From Streptomyces sp. NRRL F-6131 (lineage in GTDB: Bacteria > Actinomycetota > Actinomycetes > Streptomycetales > Streptomycetaceae), in NCBI GenBank assembly GCA_000719695.1, contig JOHN01000032.1:45043-109042 (forward strand): 64,000 nt of DNA, given 5' to 3'. How positions within the stretch are numbered: the first letter of the stretch is position 1; the number at the start of each line of letters is the position of its first letter. Shown in pieces: positions 1-7,255 of the stretch. A program made the position numbers and the translations under genes. The notes beneath the pieces were generated by a model, which did no database searches, had not been told where the DNA came from, and saw only the letters and a program-made list of their open reading frames with translations.

Positions 1-42
1 CTGTTCAAGAAGCTGGAGACGGGGATCGCCGATGTCGCCTAG
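1..42 (+). CDS. C-terminal end of an ABC-2 type polysaccharide permease (partial)
   Basis: The first 39 bases keep an open frame that ends LFKKLETGIADVA and stops at TAG 40-42. Polysaccharide and teichoic-acid ABC permeases of the Wzm/TagG type often end in a short cytoplasmic tail of this kind (aromatic-basic-Leu-Glu, then an acidic Ala-Asp stretch). The frame overlaps the start of the exporter ATPase by 11 bases, the usual tight coupling of permease and ATPase. Only 13 residues are visible, so the assignment rests mainly on position. Confidence 0.45.
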   Translation: MFKKLETGIADVA

Positions 43-1231
43 CCAGACCCTGCCGCTGGGGACCATCCGCACCGAACAGGTGTGGAAGCGCTTCAAGGCC
101 GACCAGCAGCGGATGCTGCTGCGCGACAAGGTCGACTCCCTGGCCCGCCGGCTGCGCGGCGAGAAGGGCGAGGACTGGCGCTGGGCGCTGCGCGACATCT
201 CGATGCACATCGAGCCGGGCGAGTCGGTCGGCCTGATCGGCTCCAACGGCTCCGGCAAGTCCACCCTGCTGAAGATGCTGACCCGGGTGATGTACCCGTA
301 CGGCGGTGTGATCGACGTGCGCGGCCGGATCGGCGCGCTGATCGAGATCCGGGCCGGCATCCACCCCGACCTCACGGGCCGGGAGAACATCTACCTGTTC
401 GGCGCGCTGCTCGGTCTGCGGCGGCGCGAGGTGGCCACCCGCTTCGACGACATCGTCGAGTTCGCCCGGCTCGGCGGGGCCATCGACCGGCAGGTGAAGT
501 TCTACTCCTCGGGCATGCAGATGCGTCTCGGCTTCGCCGTCGCCGCCTACCTGGAGCCGCACGTCCTGCTGGTGGACGAGGTGCTGGCGGTCGGCGACGC
601 GGTGTTCCAGCAGCGCTGCCTGGACCGCATGCGCGAGGTCGCCGAACAGGGCACCACCATCGTCTTCGTCTCGCACGACCTGCCCGCGGTGGAGTCCATC
701 TGCCGGCGCGGCATCTGGCTGGAGCAGGGCTCGATCCGGGTGGACGCCGGGATCAAGGACGCGATGGCCGGCTACCGCGACTCGATCGAGGCGCAGTCCG
801 AGGCCGGCGGGCGCACCGGTGAGCCGCTCCAGCTGCTCAAGCACGAGGTGCGCGGCGAGGACCGCGACAGCCTCACCACCGACGAGCCGATGACCGTCGA
901 GCTCACCCTGGGCGGCGAGTACCGGGGCGACGCGACCCTGCACCTGGGCGTCAGCGAGGGCACCTCCAGCCCGATCTTCCAGATCAGCCACGAGATCCGG
1001 CTCACCGGCGGGGACCGCCAGGTGTCCTGCGTGATCCCCCGGCTGCCGCTGCCGCGCGGGCGGTACACGCTCTGGGCCGGCGTCTACAGCATCGGCCGGA
1101 CCGACGGCGGCACGCTGATGAGCTGGCACTCGGTCGGCCAGTTCGACGTCTTCGGGCCGATGCTGGACTCCCCGCCGCGTGCCGTGGTGCTGGCCGCGCC
1201 GGTGTTCGTCCCGCACCACTGGGAGGAGTGA
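32..1231 (+). CDS. Polysaccharide/teichoic acid export ABC transporter, ATP-binding protein (Wzt/TagH-like)
   Basis: This 399-residue ATPase would energise export of a lipid-linked glycan across the cytoplasmic membrane. The Walker A loop GSNGSGKST lies at residues 70-78, the signature YSSGMQ at 158-163, Walker B HVLLVDE at 177-183 and the switch His in VSHD near 215. The order and the short signature are typical of the Wzt/TagH subfamily. Residues from about 265 to the end form a beta-rich tail that matches the position of the Wzt C-terminal carbohydrate-binding domain, which suggests substrate selectivity. The start ATG lies inside the last codons of the upstream permease. A glycosyltransferase follows after 3 bp, so the three genes form one operon. 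The exported polymer cannot be told from sequence. Confidence 0.9.
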   Translation: MSPSQTLPLGTIRTEQVWKRFKADQQRMLLRDKVDSLARRLRGEKGEDWRWALRDISMHIEPGESVGLIGSNGSGKSTLLKMLTRVMYPYGGVIDVRGRIGALIEIRAGIHPDLTGRENIYLFGALLGLRRREVATRFDDIVEFARLGGAIDRQVKFYSSGMQMRLGFAVAAYLEPHVLLVDEVLAVGDAVFQQRCLDRMREVAEQGTTIVFVSHDLPAVESICRRGIWLEQGSIRVDAGIKDAMAGYRDSIEAQSEAGGRTGEPLQLLKHEVRGEDRDSLTTDEPMTVELTLGGEYRGDATLHLGVSEGTSSPIFQISHEIRLTGGDRQVSCVIPRLPLPRGRYTLWAGVYSIGRTDGGTLMSWHSVGQFDVFGPMLDSPPRAVVLAAPVFVPHHWEE

Positions 1232-1234
1232 GGC

Positions 1235-2434
1235 GTGCGACCGGTCCGGGTGCTCGTCCATCTCAACAACCTGGCCCTGGGCGGCGCCCAGCTCAACGCG
1301 GTCGACATCGCCCGCACCCTGCGCGAACGCGGCCACGACCCGGTGCTGTTCGCCCAGGGGGTGGCCGGTCCGGCGCCGCTGGTCGACGTCGCCGCCGGCC
1401 ACGGGCTGGACGTGGTGGTGGCCGGCGGCCCCGACACCCCGCACGCGGAGGTCCGGCGCCGGCTGGGCCGGCTGGCCGCCGAGCACGGCAGCCAGCTGCT
1501 GCACGCCTGGGAGGTCCGGGCGGCCCGCAACTCCTACTTCGGGCCCGGCCGTTACGGCCGACTGCCGGTGGTCACCACCTTCTACGGGATCCGGATGCTG
1601 CGCGGCCTGCCCCGGCACCAGCCGCTGGTGCTGGGCCTCGGCGCGCTGATGGGCGACGGCCGGGCCTTCGGGCACCGGGACGTCAGCCTCATCGAGCCGC
1701 CGGTGAACACCGCCACGGACGCCCCCGGGCTGGTCGACGGCGCCGCGTTCCGCCGCGAACACGGCGTCGGGGACGACGAGTTGCTGCTCGCCATCGTGAC
1801 CCGGCTGGTCCCCGCGCTGGAGAAGGACGCCGGCGCGGAGCTCACCGTGGACGCCGTCCGGCAGCTGGACGACCCCCGGGTCCGGCTGGTGATCGTCGGC
1901 GCCGGCCCGAGCCTGGAGCCGCTGCGCGCCCGCGCGGCCGCCGTCAACGAGGCGCTCGGGCGCCGGGCGGTGCTGGTCCCCGGCCAGCTGGCCGATCCGC
2001 GCCCGGCGTACCAGGCGGCGGACGTCGTCCTCGGCATGGGCGGCTCGGCCCTGCGCGGACTCGCCTTCGGCAAGCCGGTGGTGGTGCACGGCGCGGCCGG
2101 CTACACGGCCGTCCACGAGCCGGGTCCGTTGGTCGAACCGCACGCCTCGCGCTGCATGTACGGCTTCGGGGACGGTTCGCGCGCGCCCGGGGCGCTGGCC
2201 GACCAGTTGCGCGGACTGCTCGACGATCCGGCGCGCCGGGCCGAACTGGGCGCCTGGGGACGGCAGTGGGTGGTCGGCCGGTTCTCGCTGGAGAGCGTCA
2301 CCGGGGCCTTCGAGGAGCTCTACGCCCGGGTGCTCGCCCGGCCGGGGCGGGCGCTCGGCTGGCTGAAGGACCTGGAGCAGATGACCCGGTACGAGTTCAC
2401 CAAGCCGACCGCGCTGCGCCTGCTGGGGCGGTGA
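1235..2434 (+). CDS. Glycosyltransferase, GT4-like (GT-B fold)
   Basis: A 399-residue two-domain glycosyltransferase that starts with GTG three bases after the exporter ATPase. The N-terminus reads VLVHLNNLALGGAQLNAVDIA, the GGAQ motif of GT4 acceptor-domain loops. The second domain begins near residue 180 (LLLAIVTRL, then VRLVIVGAGPSLEPL), the usual nucleotide-sugar-binding half. The late GT4 motif normally built around EPFGLxxxEA is weak here (VLGMGGSALRGLAFGKPVVV), so this is a divergent member. It probably builds or modifies the glycan exported by the adjacent transporter. The sugar donor and acceptor are unknown. Confidence 0.82.
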   Translation: MRPVRVLVHLNNLALGGAQLNAVDIARTLRERGHDPVLFAQGVAGPAPLVDVAAGHGLDVVVAGGPDTPHAEVRRRLGRLAAEHGSQLLHAWEVRAARNSYFGPGRYGRLPVVTTFYGIRMLRGLPRHQPLVLGLGALMGDGRAFGHRDVSLIEPPVNTATDAPGLVDGAAFRREHGVGDDELLLAIVTRLVPALEKDAGAELTVDAVRQLDDPRVRLVIVGAGPSLEPLRARAAAVNEALGRRAVLVPGQLADPRPAYQAADVVLGMGGSALRGLAFGKPVVVHGAAGYTAVHEPGPLVEPHASRCMYGFGDGSRAPGALADQLRGLLDDPARRAELGAWGRQWVVGRFSLESVTGAFEELYARVLARPGRALGWLKDLEQMTRYEFTKPTALRLLGR

Positions 2435-2475
2435 CCCCTAGCGGATCGGAGTGTTCCTCTTCACCCGACTCTTCA

Positions 2476-2506
2476 CCTAACCGGTACAACGGTGTTTAAT
2501 GGTTAG
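2476..2506. promoter_or_regulatory. Inverted repeat with leaderless-type promoter ahead of the hydrolase
   Basis: CTAACC (2477-2482) and GGTTAG (2501-2506) form an inverted repeat with an 18-base spacer. A TACAAC box (2485-2490) lies between them and 8 bases before the ATG at 2499. This suggests a leaderless transcript whose promoter and start codon sit inside an operator. The cognate regulator is not apparent. Confidence 0.35.
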
Positions 2507-3383
2507 CATGAGCGAGCTGACGATCCCGCACGTCCACCACCGCCACGTCGACGTCGACGGCCTGCGCGTCTTCTACCGGGAGACCGGGCCGGCCGACGCC
2601 CCCGTGCTGCTCCTGCTGCACGGCTTCCCCGCCGCCTCCCACCAGTTCCGTCGGCTCTTCGACGCGCTCGGCACCCGCTACCGGCTGATCGCCCCCGACT
2701 ACCCCGGCTTCGGGCACAGCGACAGCCCCGCCCCCGAGGACTTCCGCTACCGCTTCGACACCCTGGCCGACGTCGTCGAGGGCTTCTGCCGGGCCCTCGG
2801 CCTCGACCGCTTCGCCCTCTACGTCTTCGACTTCGGCGCCCCGGTCGGCCTGCGGCTCGCCACCCGCCACCCCGGGTGGATCACCGGCCTCGTCGTCCAG
2901 AACGGCAACGCCTACGAGGAGGGACTCTCCGCGCAGGCCCGGGAGTTCATCGCCAACCGCCCCGGCGTCGAGGGCGCCGCCGAACGCGCCCGCGCCATCC
3001 TCACCCCGGAGATCACCCGCGCCCAGTACGAGGGCGGCACCGGCGACCCCACGCTGGTCGCGCCCGACGGCTGGACCCTCGACCAGCACCACCTCGACCG
3101 GCCCGGCCGCAAGGACATCCAGGTCGAACTCGCCCTCGACTACCACAGCAACGTCGCGCTCTACCCCGTCTGGCAGGAGTGGCTGCGCACCCACCGGCCG
3201 CCGGCCCTGGTGGTCTGGGGCCGCAACGACCCGTTCTTCACCGAGCCCGGCGCCCGCGCCTACCTGCGGGACCTGCCCGACGCCGAACTGCACGTGTTCG
3301 ACACCGGGCACTTCGCCCTGGAGGAGAAGCTGCCCGAGATCGCCCCGCTGATCGACGACTTCCTCGCCCGCCTCGAGCCCTGA
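2499..3383 (+). CDS. Alpha/beta hydrolase with Asp nucleophile (epoxide hydrolase / haloalkane dehalogenase type)
   Basis: A 294-residue single-domain hydrolase. The oxyanion motif HGFP is at 41-44. The nucleophile elbow reads YVFDFGAPVG, placing Asp111 where serine hydrolases carry Ser; Asp at this place is the hallmark of epoxide hydrolases and haloalkane dehalogenases. The acid is probably in VVWGRNDPFF and the catalytic His in DTGHFALEE near the C-terminus. A cap domain fits residues about 140-215. The ATG at 2499 was chosen because a TACAAC box lies 8 bases upstream; ATG 2508 is an alternative and neither has a clear Shine-Dalgarno. It stands alone on this strand, so context says little about its substrate. 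Confidence 0.85.
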   Translation: MVSMSELTIPHVHHRHVDVDGLRVFYRETGPADAPVLLLLHGFPAASHQFRRLFDALGTRYRLIAPDYPGFGHSDSPAPEDFRYRFDTLADVVEGFCRALGLDRFALYVFDFGAPVGLRLATRHPGWITGLVVQNGNAYEEGLSAQAREFIANRPGVEGAAERARAILTPEITRAQYEGGTGDPTLVAPDGWTLDQHHLDRPGRKDIQVELALDYHSNVALYPVWQEWLRTHRPPALVVWGRNDPFFTEPGARAYLRDLPDAELHVFDTGHFALEEKLPEIAPLIDDFLARLEP

Positions 3384-3490
3384 CCGGCCTCGACCCCTGA
3401 CCGGCGTCTCTCCCCGACCGGCCTCGAGCCCTGACCGGCGTCTCTCCCCGACCGGCCTCGAGCCCGACCGGCCTCGAGCCCGACCGGCGT
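3372..3490. repeat. Short direct-repeat tract between convergent genes
   Basis: About 120 bp of near-identical units built from CTCGAGCCCTGACCGGC and GACCGGCGTCTCTCCCC, repeated several times. The first unit contains the last codons and stop of the hydrolase gene, so the array appears to have grown by slippage from the gene's 3' end. It fills the space between the hydrolase and the convergent methyltransferase. No clear terminator hairpin is visible. Confidence 0.75.
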
Positions 3491-4236
3491 CAGTCCCGGC
3501 GCAGCAGCAGGGTGACGAAGCCGAACGTCCCGCGGTAGCCGTGCAGCCACTCGGCGCGGTGCAGGTCGGCCGCCGCCCGGGCGTCCGCCGCGTCCGGGTG
3601 CTCCGGGTGGTCCAGGGCCCAGGCGGCCAGCGAGCCCGTCCAGGAGAACTCGTACGCGTCCCACTCCGCCCGGCTGCTCACATGGCCGAACACCGGCGTC
3701 CAGCCGTCCGCGACCACCCGGTCCACGGTGGTCGCCAGGTCCGCGTACTCCTCGCGCGCGACGCCCAGGCCGCCCAGCGCCGCCGGCGAGGGCTCGCGCT
3801 CCCAGAAGCCGTCGCCCACCAGCACCCGGCCGCCCGGCGCCAGCTGCTCCCGGGCGGCGGCCAGCGTCGGCAGCAGCCCGCCGAAGGCGTGCGTCGCACC
3901 GACGTTCAGGATCAGCTCGAAGGGCTCGCGGTCGGTGAACTCCCGGGCGTCGACGTGGTGCAGCCCCAGCCGCCGCTGCACGCCCGCCGCCTCCGCGGAC
4001 TCCCGGGCCCGGGTCAGCGCCGCCGCGTCCAGGTCCACCCCGACCGCCCGCCAGCGCGGCCGGGCCAGCAGCGCCCGCAGCAGCCAGCCGCCCTGCCCGC
4101 AGCCGAGGTCCAGCACCCGCCCCTCGTCCTGCGGGGCGAGCGCCCGCTCCAGCAGCGTCGCCACCGCCCCGTCGGAGATCGGCGCGGCGATCGGGTGGTG
4201 GGCGTGCGCGAGGCGGGAGATCGTCTGACGGTCCAT
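3490..4236 (-). CDS. Class I SAM-dependent methyltransferase
   Basis: A 248-residue Rossmann-type methyltransferase. Motif I VLDLGCGQGGW occupies residues 41-51, the acidic end of strand beta2 is in AVGVDLDAAAL, and motif IV is in ELILNVGATHAFGG. The layout and length fit small-molecule methyltransferases of the UbiE/Cfa-like type, but no subfamily motif reveals the substrate. The ATG at 4236 starts the only well-placed frame; the longer open frame upstream is the shadow of the neighbouring glycosyltransferase. It is co-oriented with that gene, 86 bp downstream of it, and may share its transcript. Confidence 0.85.
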   Translation of the reverse strand: MDRQTISRLAHAHHPIAAPISDGAVATLLERALAPQDEGRVLDLGCGQGGWLLRALLARPRWRAVGVDLDAAALTRARESAEAAGVQRRLGLHHVDAREFTDREPFELILNVGATHAFGGLLPTLAAAREQLAPGGRVLVGDGFWEREPSPAALGGLGVAREEYADLATTVDRVVADGWTPVFGHVSSRAEWDAYEFSWTGSLAAWALDHPEHPDAADARAAADLHRAEWLHGYRGTFGFVTLLLRRD

Positions 4237-4322
4237 TCGAACAGTGTGGCCCACCCGGCCCCCGCCCGTCCGGCCTTCGCTCCGCCCGGCCCCCGCGGGG
4301 TGCCGGGGATTCCCGGAACGCC

Positions 4323-5501
4323 TCAGTACGTCCGGCCCTTCCAGGCGGCCCCGCGGCCCCGCCAGTGCTGCACCGCCGAGTCGACCGTCATCAGCAGGTA
4401 GAGCGAGGCGGTGAACGGCAGCAGCAGCGCCGCCGCGGCCGGCTGCCCGTAGTAACGCAGCATCGGCACGAAGGTGCCCGCCATCAGCGCCCAGGCCGCC
4501 CCGCCGACCGCCACCACCGGCCAGGCGCCCGCCGCCACCCCCGCCAGCACCGCCACCGGCGGCACCAGGTACACCAGCGCCAGCCCGAGCACCGTCCCCA
4601 GCAGCAGCACCGGCGAATGCCGCAACTGGGCGTACGCGCTGCGCGACACCATCCGCCACAGCTGGGACAGCCGCGGGTACGGCCGCACACTGTCCACCTG
4701 CTCGGCCAGCCCCAGCCAGATCCGGCCCCCGGTGGCCTTCACCGCCCGGGCGAGCGACACGTCGTCGATCACCGCGCCCCGGATCGCCGCCACCCCGCCC
4801 GCCCGCTCCAGCGCCTCCCGCCGCACCAGCGAGCAACCGCCCGCCGCCGCGGCCGTCCGCGCACCGGGCCGGTTGCTCCACCGGAACGGGTACAGCTGGG
4901 CGAAGAAGTACACGAAGGCCGGCACGATCAGCCGCTCCCACCCCGTCTCCACCCGCAGCCGCGCCATCTGCGACACCAGGTCCCGCCGGTCGGTCTCCGC
5001 CGCGGCCACCAGCTCCGCCAGCGAGTCCGGCCCGTGCGCGATGTCCGCGTCCGTCAGCAGCAGGTACTCGACGTCCGGCCCCGCCAGCTCCACCCCGTGC
5101 CGCAGCGCCCACAGCTTGCCCGTCCAGCCCGGCGGCAGCGGGGGAGGGGTGGTCACCGTGAGGTCCAGGCCCTCCGGGGTGGCGAGCGAACGCGCCAGCG
5201 CGCCGGTCCCGTCCGTGCTGTGGTCGTCCACCAGCACCACCCGGGCCCGCCCCGGGTACTTCTGCGCGAGCAGGCTCGGCAGGGACACCGGCAGCACCTC
5301 CGCCTCGTCCCGGGCCGGCACCACCACCGCCACCTGCGGCCACCGCGCGGGCGGCCGACGCGCCGGCAGGCGGACATCGGTGCGCCAGAACAACCCCTGG
5401 CCGCCCGCCAGCCAGAGCCAGACCAGCAGGGAGAGCGCGGCGATCCACAGCAGCACGGTCACCCGGGCAGTCTGCCGCACCAGGGGTCCGCCGGGGGCCA
5501 T
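4323..5501 (-). CDS. Membrane glycosyltransferase family 2, hopanoid-associated HpnB-like
   Basis: A 392-residue GT2 enzyme with an N-terminal membrane helix (about 13-33), a GT-A domain and three C-terminal membrane helices (about 295-370). The donor-binding region is VVVPARDEAEVLP, the metal-binding DAD is at 151-153, and the acceptor-side motif is GAVIDDVSLA. The stretch LRVETGWERLIVPAFVYFF followed by QLYPF closely resembles the hallmark segment of HpnB, a glycosyltransferase found beside hopanoid genes. No squalene-hopene cyclase gene is in the window, so a role in hopanoid or glycolipid modification is inference from family resemblance. The gene is divergent from the racemase-like gene, separated by only 18 bp. 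Confidence 0.83.
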   Translation of the reverse strand: MAPGGPLVRQTARVTVLLWIAALSLLVWLWLAGGQGLFWRTDVRLPARRPPARWPQVAVVVPARDEAEVLPVSLPSLLAQKYPGRARVVLVDDHSTDGTGALARSLATPEGLDLTVTTPPPLPPGWTGKLWALRHGVELAGPDVEYLLLTDADIAHGPDSLAELVAAAETDRRDLVSQMARLRVETGWERLIVPAFVYFFAQLYPFRWSNRPGARTAAAAGGCSLVRREALERAGGVAAIRGAVIDDVSLARAVKATGGRIWLGLAEQVDSVRPYPRLSQLWRMVSRSAYAQLRHSPVLLLGTVLGLALVYLVPPVAVLAGVAAGAWPVVAVGGAAWALMAGTFVPMLRYYGQPAAAALLLPFTASLYLLMTVDSAVQHWRGRGAAWKGRTY

Positions 5502-5519
5502 CGACTAGAGTCTTGACCC

Positions 5520-6293
5520 GTGAAGATCGCACTGATGGACTCGGGAATCGGCCTGCTGGCCGCCGCCGCCGTACTCCGGACCATGCGCCCGGACGTCGAT
5601 CTGGTGCTCTCCTCCAACCCCGCCTCGATGCCCTGGGGCCCGCAGACGCCCGAGCAGATCACCGAGCTCGCGCTCGGCTGCGCCCGGGCCGCGGCCGCGT
5701 ACGAGCCGGACGCGCTGATCGTCGCCTGCAACACCGCCTCGGTCCACGCGCTCGACGCCCTCCGCGCCGAGCTGGAGCCCGCGCTGCCGGTCATCGGCAC
5801 CGTCCCGGCGATCAAGCCGGCCGCCGCGCTCGGCGGCCCGGTCGCCATCTGGGCCACCCCCGCGACCACCGGCAGCGCGTACCAGCGCGGACTGATCCGT
5901 GACTTCGCCGGCACCGCCGAGGTCACCGAGGTCGCCTGCCCCGGGCTCGCCGACGCCGTGGAGCACGGCGACGACGCGGCGATCGACGCGGCCGTCGCCG
6001 CCGCGGCCGCCCGCACCCCGGGCGGGACGGCGGCCCTCGTCCTCGGCTGCACGCACTACGAGCTGGTCGCCGACCGCATCCGCGCCGCCGTCGCCCCGAC
6101 CGCGCTGCCCTCGCTCACCCTGCACGGCTCCGCCGAACCGGTCGCCGCCCAGGCCCTGCGCCGCGCCGCCGACCCCACCCGCCGGGGCACCGGCAGCCTC
6201 ACCGTCCTCCACGCCGGCGTCCCCACCACCCTCCCCACTGCCGCCCTCGGCTACCCCCAAACCGCCCTCCTCGGCACCGTCCCCACAGCCTGA
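5520..6293 (+). CDS. Glutamate/aspartate racemase family protein
   Basis: A 257-residue cofactor-independent racemase-fold protein. Both catalytic cysteines are present: Cys70 in VACNTAS and Cys177 in LGCTHY. The N-terminal DSGIGL matches the substrate-binding loop of MurI. The usual PYG motif reads PWG (residues 38-40) and the whole protein is compact, so it looks like a paralogue rather than the main peptidoglycan MurI. The start is GTG, 18 bp from the divergent glycosyltransferase, leaving almost no room for separate promoters. The product could be D-glutamate or another D-amino acid. Confidence 0.8.
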   Translation: MKIALMDSGIGLLAAAAVLRTMRPDVDLVLSSNPASMPWGPQTPEQITELALGCARAAAAYEPDALIVACNTASVHALDALRAELEPALPVIGTVPAIKPAAALGGPVAIWATPATTGSAYQRGLIRDFAGTAEVTEVACPGLADAVEHGDDAAIDAAVAAAAARTPGGTAALVLGCTHYELVADRIRAAVAPTALPSLTLHGSAEPVAAQALRRAADPTRRGTGSLTVLHAGVPTTLPTAALGYPQTALLGTVPTA

Positions 6294-6360
6294 CCCCGAA
6301 GCGGCGCCGGCGGGGCGGACCCGGCAGCCGCTGCCCGCCCCAGCTCGCCCCGGGGGCGCC

Positions 6361-6729
6361 CGCCGGACTGACGCGGGCCGCTTCGTGGATGGCTCACTTC
6401 CCGGCTCGTCGCCCGGTAGCCGCTGTTCGCCCACAGGGTCTGCTGTCGGGGCTGTGCCCGTGAGACGGCGGCCGCCCGCACGGTCCGGCCGAGCCTGCGG
6501 TGGCTCCCCGGGAAGGCCTGCCGCGCGGCGCACCCAGGGTGGCCGCCGGACCGACGCGGGCCGCTCCCCGAGGGCTTCCTTGCCGGTCCGTCTGCCGGCA
6601 GCCGGTTTCCGTCCACGCGACCTGGCCTTTGGGCAGTGCCCCGTCGAGGCGGGCCCCCGCCCGGGAGGCGGCGGCTGCCCGCAAGGTCCGGTCGAGCCGG
6701 CGGGTGCCTCCCGCCCGCGGTGGCTTGCC
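6361..6729. repeat. Degenerate direct duplication, about 160-185 bp per copy
   Basis: Copy A (6361-6520) and copy B (6544-6729) share ordered blocks. Both begin CGCCGGAC-GACGCGGGCCGCT (one base differs at the dash), continue with a GGTAGCCG / GGCAGCCGG block and a GTGCCC block, and end with GGTCCGG-CGAGCC followed by GCGGTGGCT. The copies are interrupted by small insertions, so this is an old duplication with no coding potential. Confidence 0.6.
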
Positions 6730-7014
6730 AGCAGGGCGTACTTCCCGGCGCGCCCCTGGGCGACGTGCGGGTTCTCCGTGGCCGGTGATGCGCGCGGGCG
6801 CTCCTCGCCCTACCTCGGTGGACCTGCCAGTGACGCCGAGAGGGAAAGCCGCCGCGGCGGGCGGAGGAGGCCGCCGTGGAGGGCGCGGAGGCGACGGCAC
6901 TGACCGGTCGGGCGGGTCGATGATGGCGAGGGTGGTCAGCGTCGCTGACCTCGCGTCGGTGCGCGTCGCCGGGCGCAAGTCTCTCGGCCCGGTCGTTGGC
7001 CTGCTCGCGCGCTG

Positions 7015-7113
7015 AAGGTCGGTGGAGCCGACTTCCTACTCGACGTGCCGCCGGGGGCCGGGATCGCGGCCTGGCGGCTCGCAGTCCGCGCCAAAAGTCG
7101 GCCGGATCGACTT
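7015..7113. repeat. Two AAGTCG-type inverted repeats
   Basis: GTCGG/CCGAC (7018-7022 and 7028-7032), flanked by AAG and TTC, and AAGTCG/CGACTT (7095-7100 and 7108-7113) are small hairpins. They share their core with the larger hairpin at 7197-7228. Three related palindromes within 215 bp suggest a dispersed palindromic element or degenerate terminator copies. Confidence 0.5.
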
Positions 7114-7196
7114 CTCGCTCCGCCCGTCGCAGGCCGGAGGCTTCTCGGCGAGTGGGGCGAGCGGTCGCCCCCCGTGGGGCCGTCGTGTTCGGACGG

Positions 7197-7228
7197 GCGC
7201 AGGAAGTCGGTGGGGCGACTTCCTGCGC
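7197..7228 (-). terminator. Hairpin terminator of the deacetylase gene
   Basis: GCGCAGGAAGTCG (7197-7209) and CGACTTCCTGCGC (7216-7228) form a perfect 13-bp stem with loop GTGGGG. It lies about 30 bp beyond the stop of the minus-strand deacetylase, the place expected for its terminator. There is no U tract, as is usual in these bacteria. Confidence 0.7.
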
Positions 7229-7255
7229 GGGAGGGGCGGGGAGGGTGGGTGCGGG

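Larger units (their letters stand above)
6294..7196. other. Long intergenic region without a convincing gene
   Basis: About 900 bp after the racemase-like gene. Open frames here are short, rich in Arg/Pro/Gly and show no start context or recognisable motif, as expected from chance in GC-rich DNA. The region holds a degenerate direct duplication (6361-6520 and 6544-6729) and the first two of three related inverted repeats. No promoter or RNA gene was recognised. Confidence 0.6.

Noticed and set aside
5..2143. A 712-residue open frame antisense to the ABC transporter and glycosyltransferase genes
   Set aside because: It is a shadow frame: low-complexity, no domain, and both opposing genes are well supported.
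6300..7000. A protein gene in the long gap after the racemase-like gene
   Set aside because: All frames are short, Arg/Pro/Gly-rich, lack start context and cross the degenerate duplication without conserving frame.
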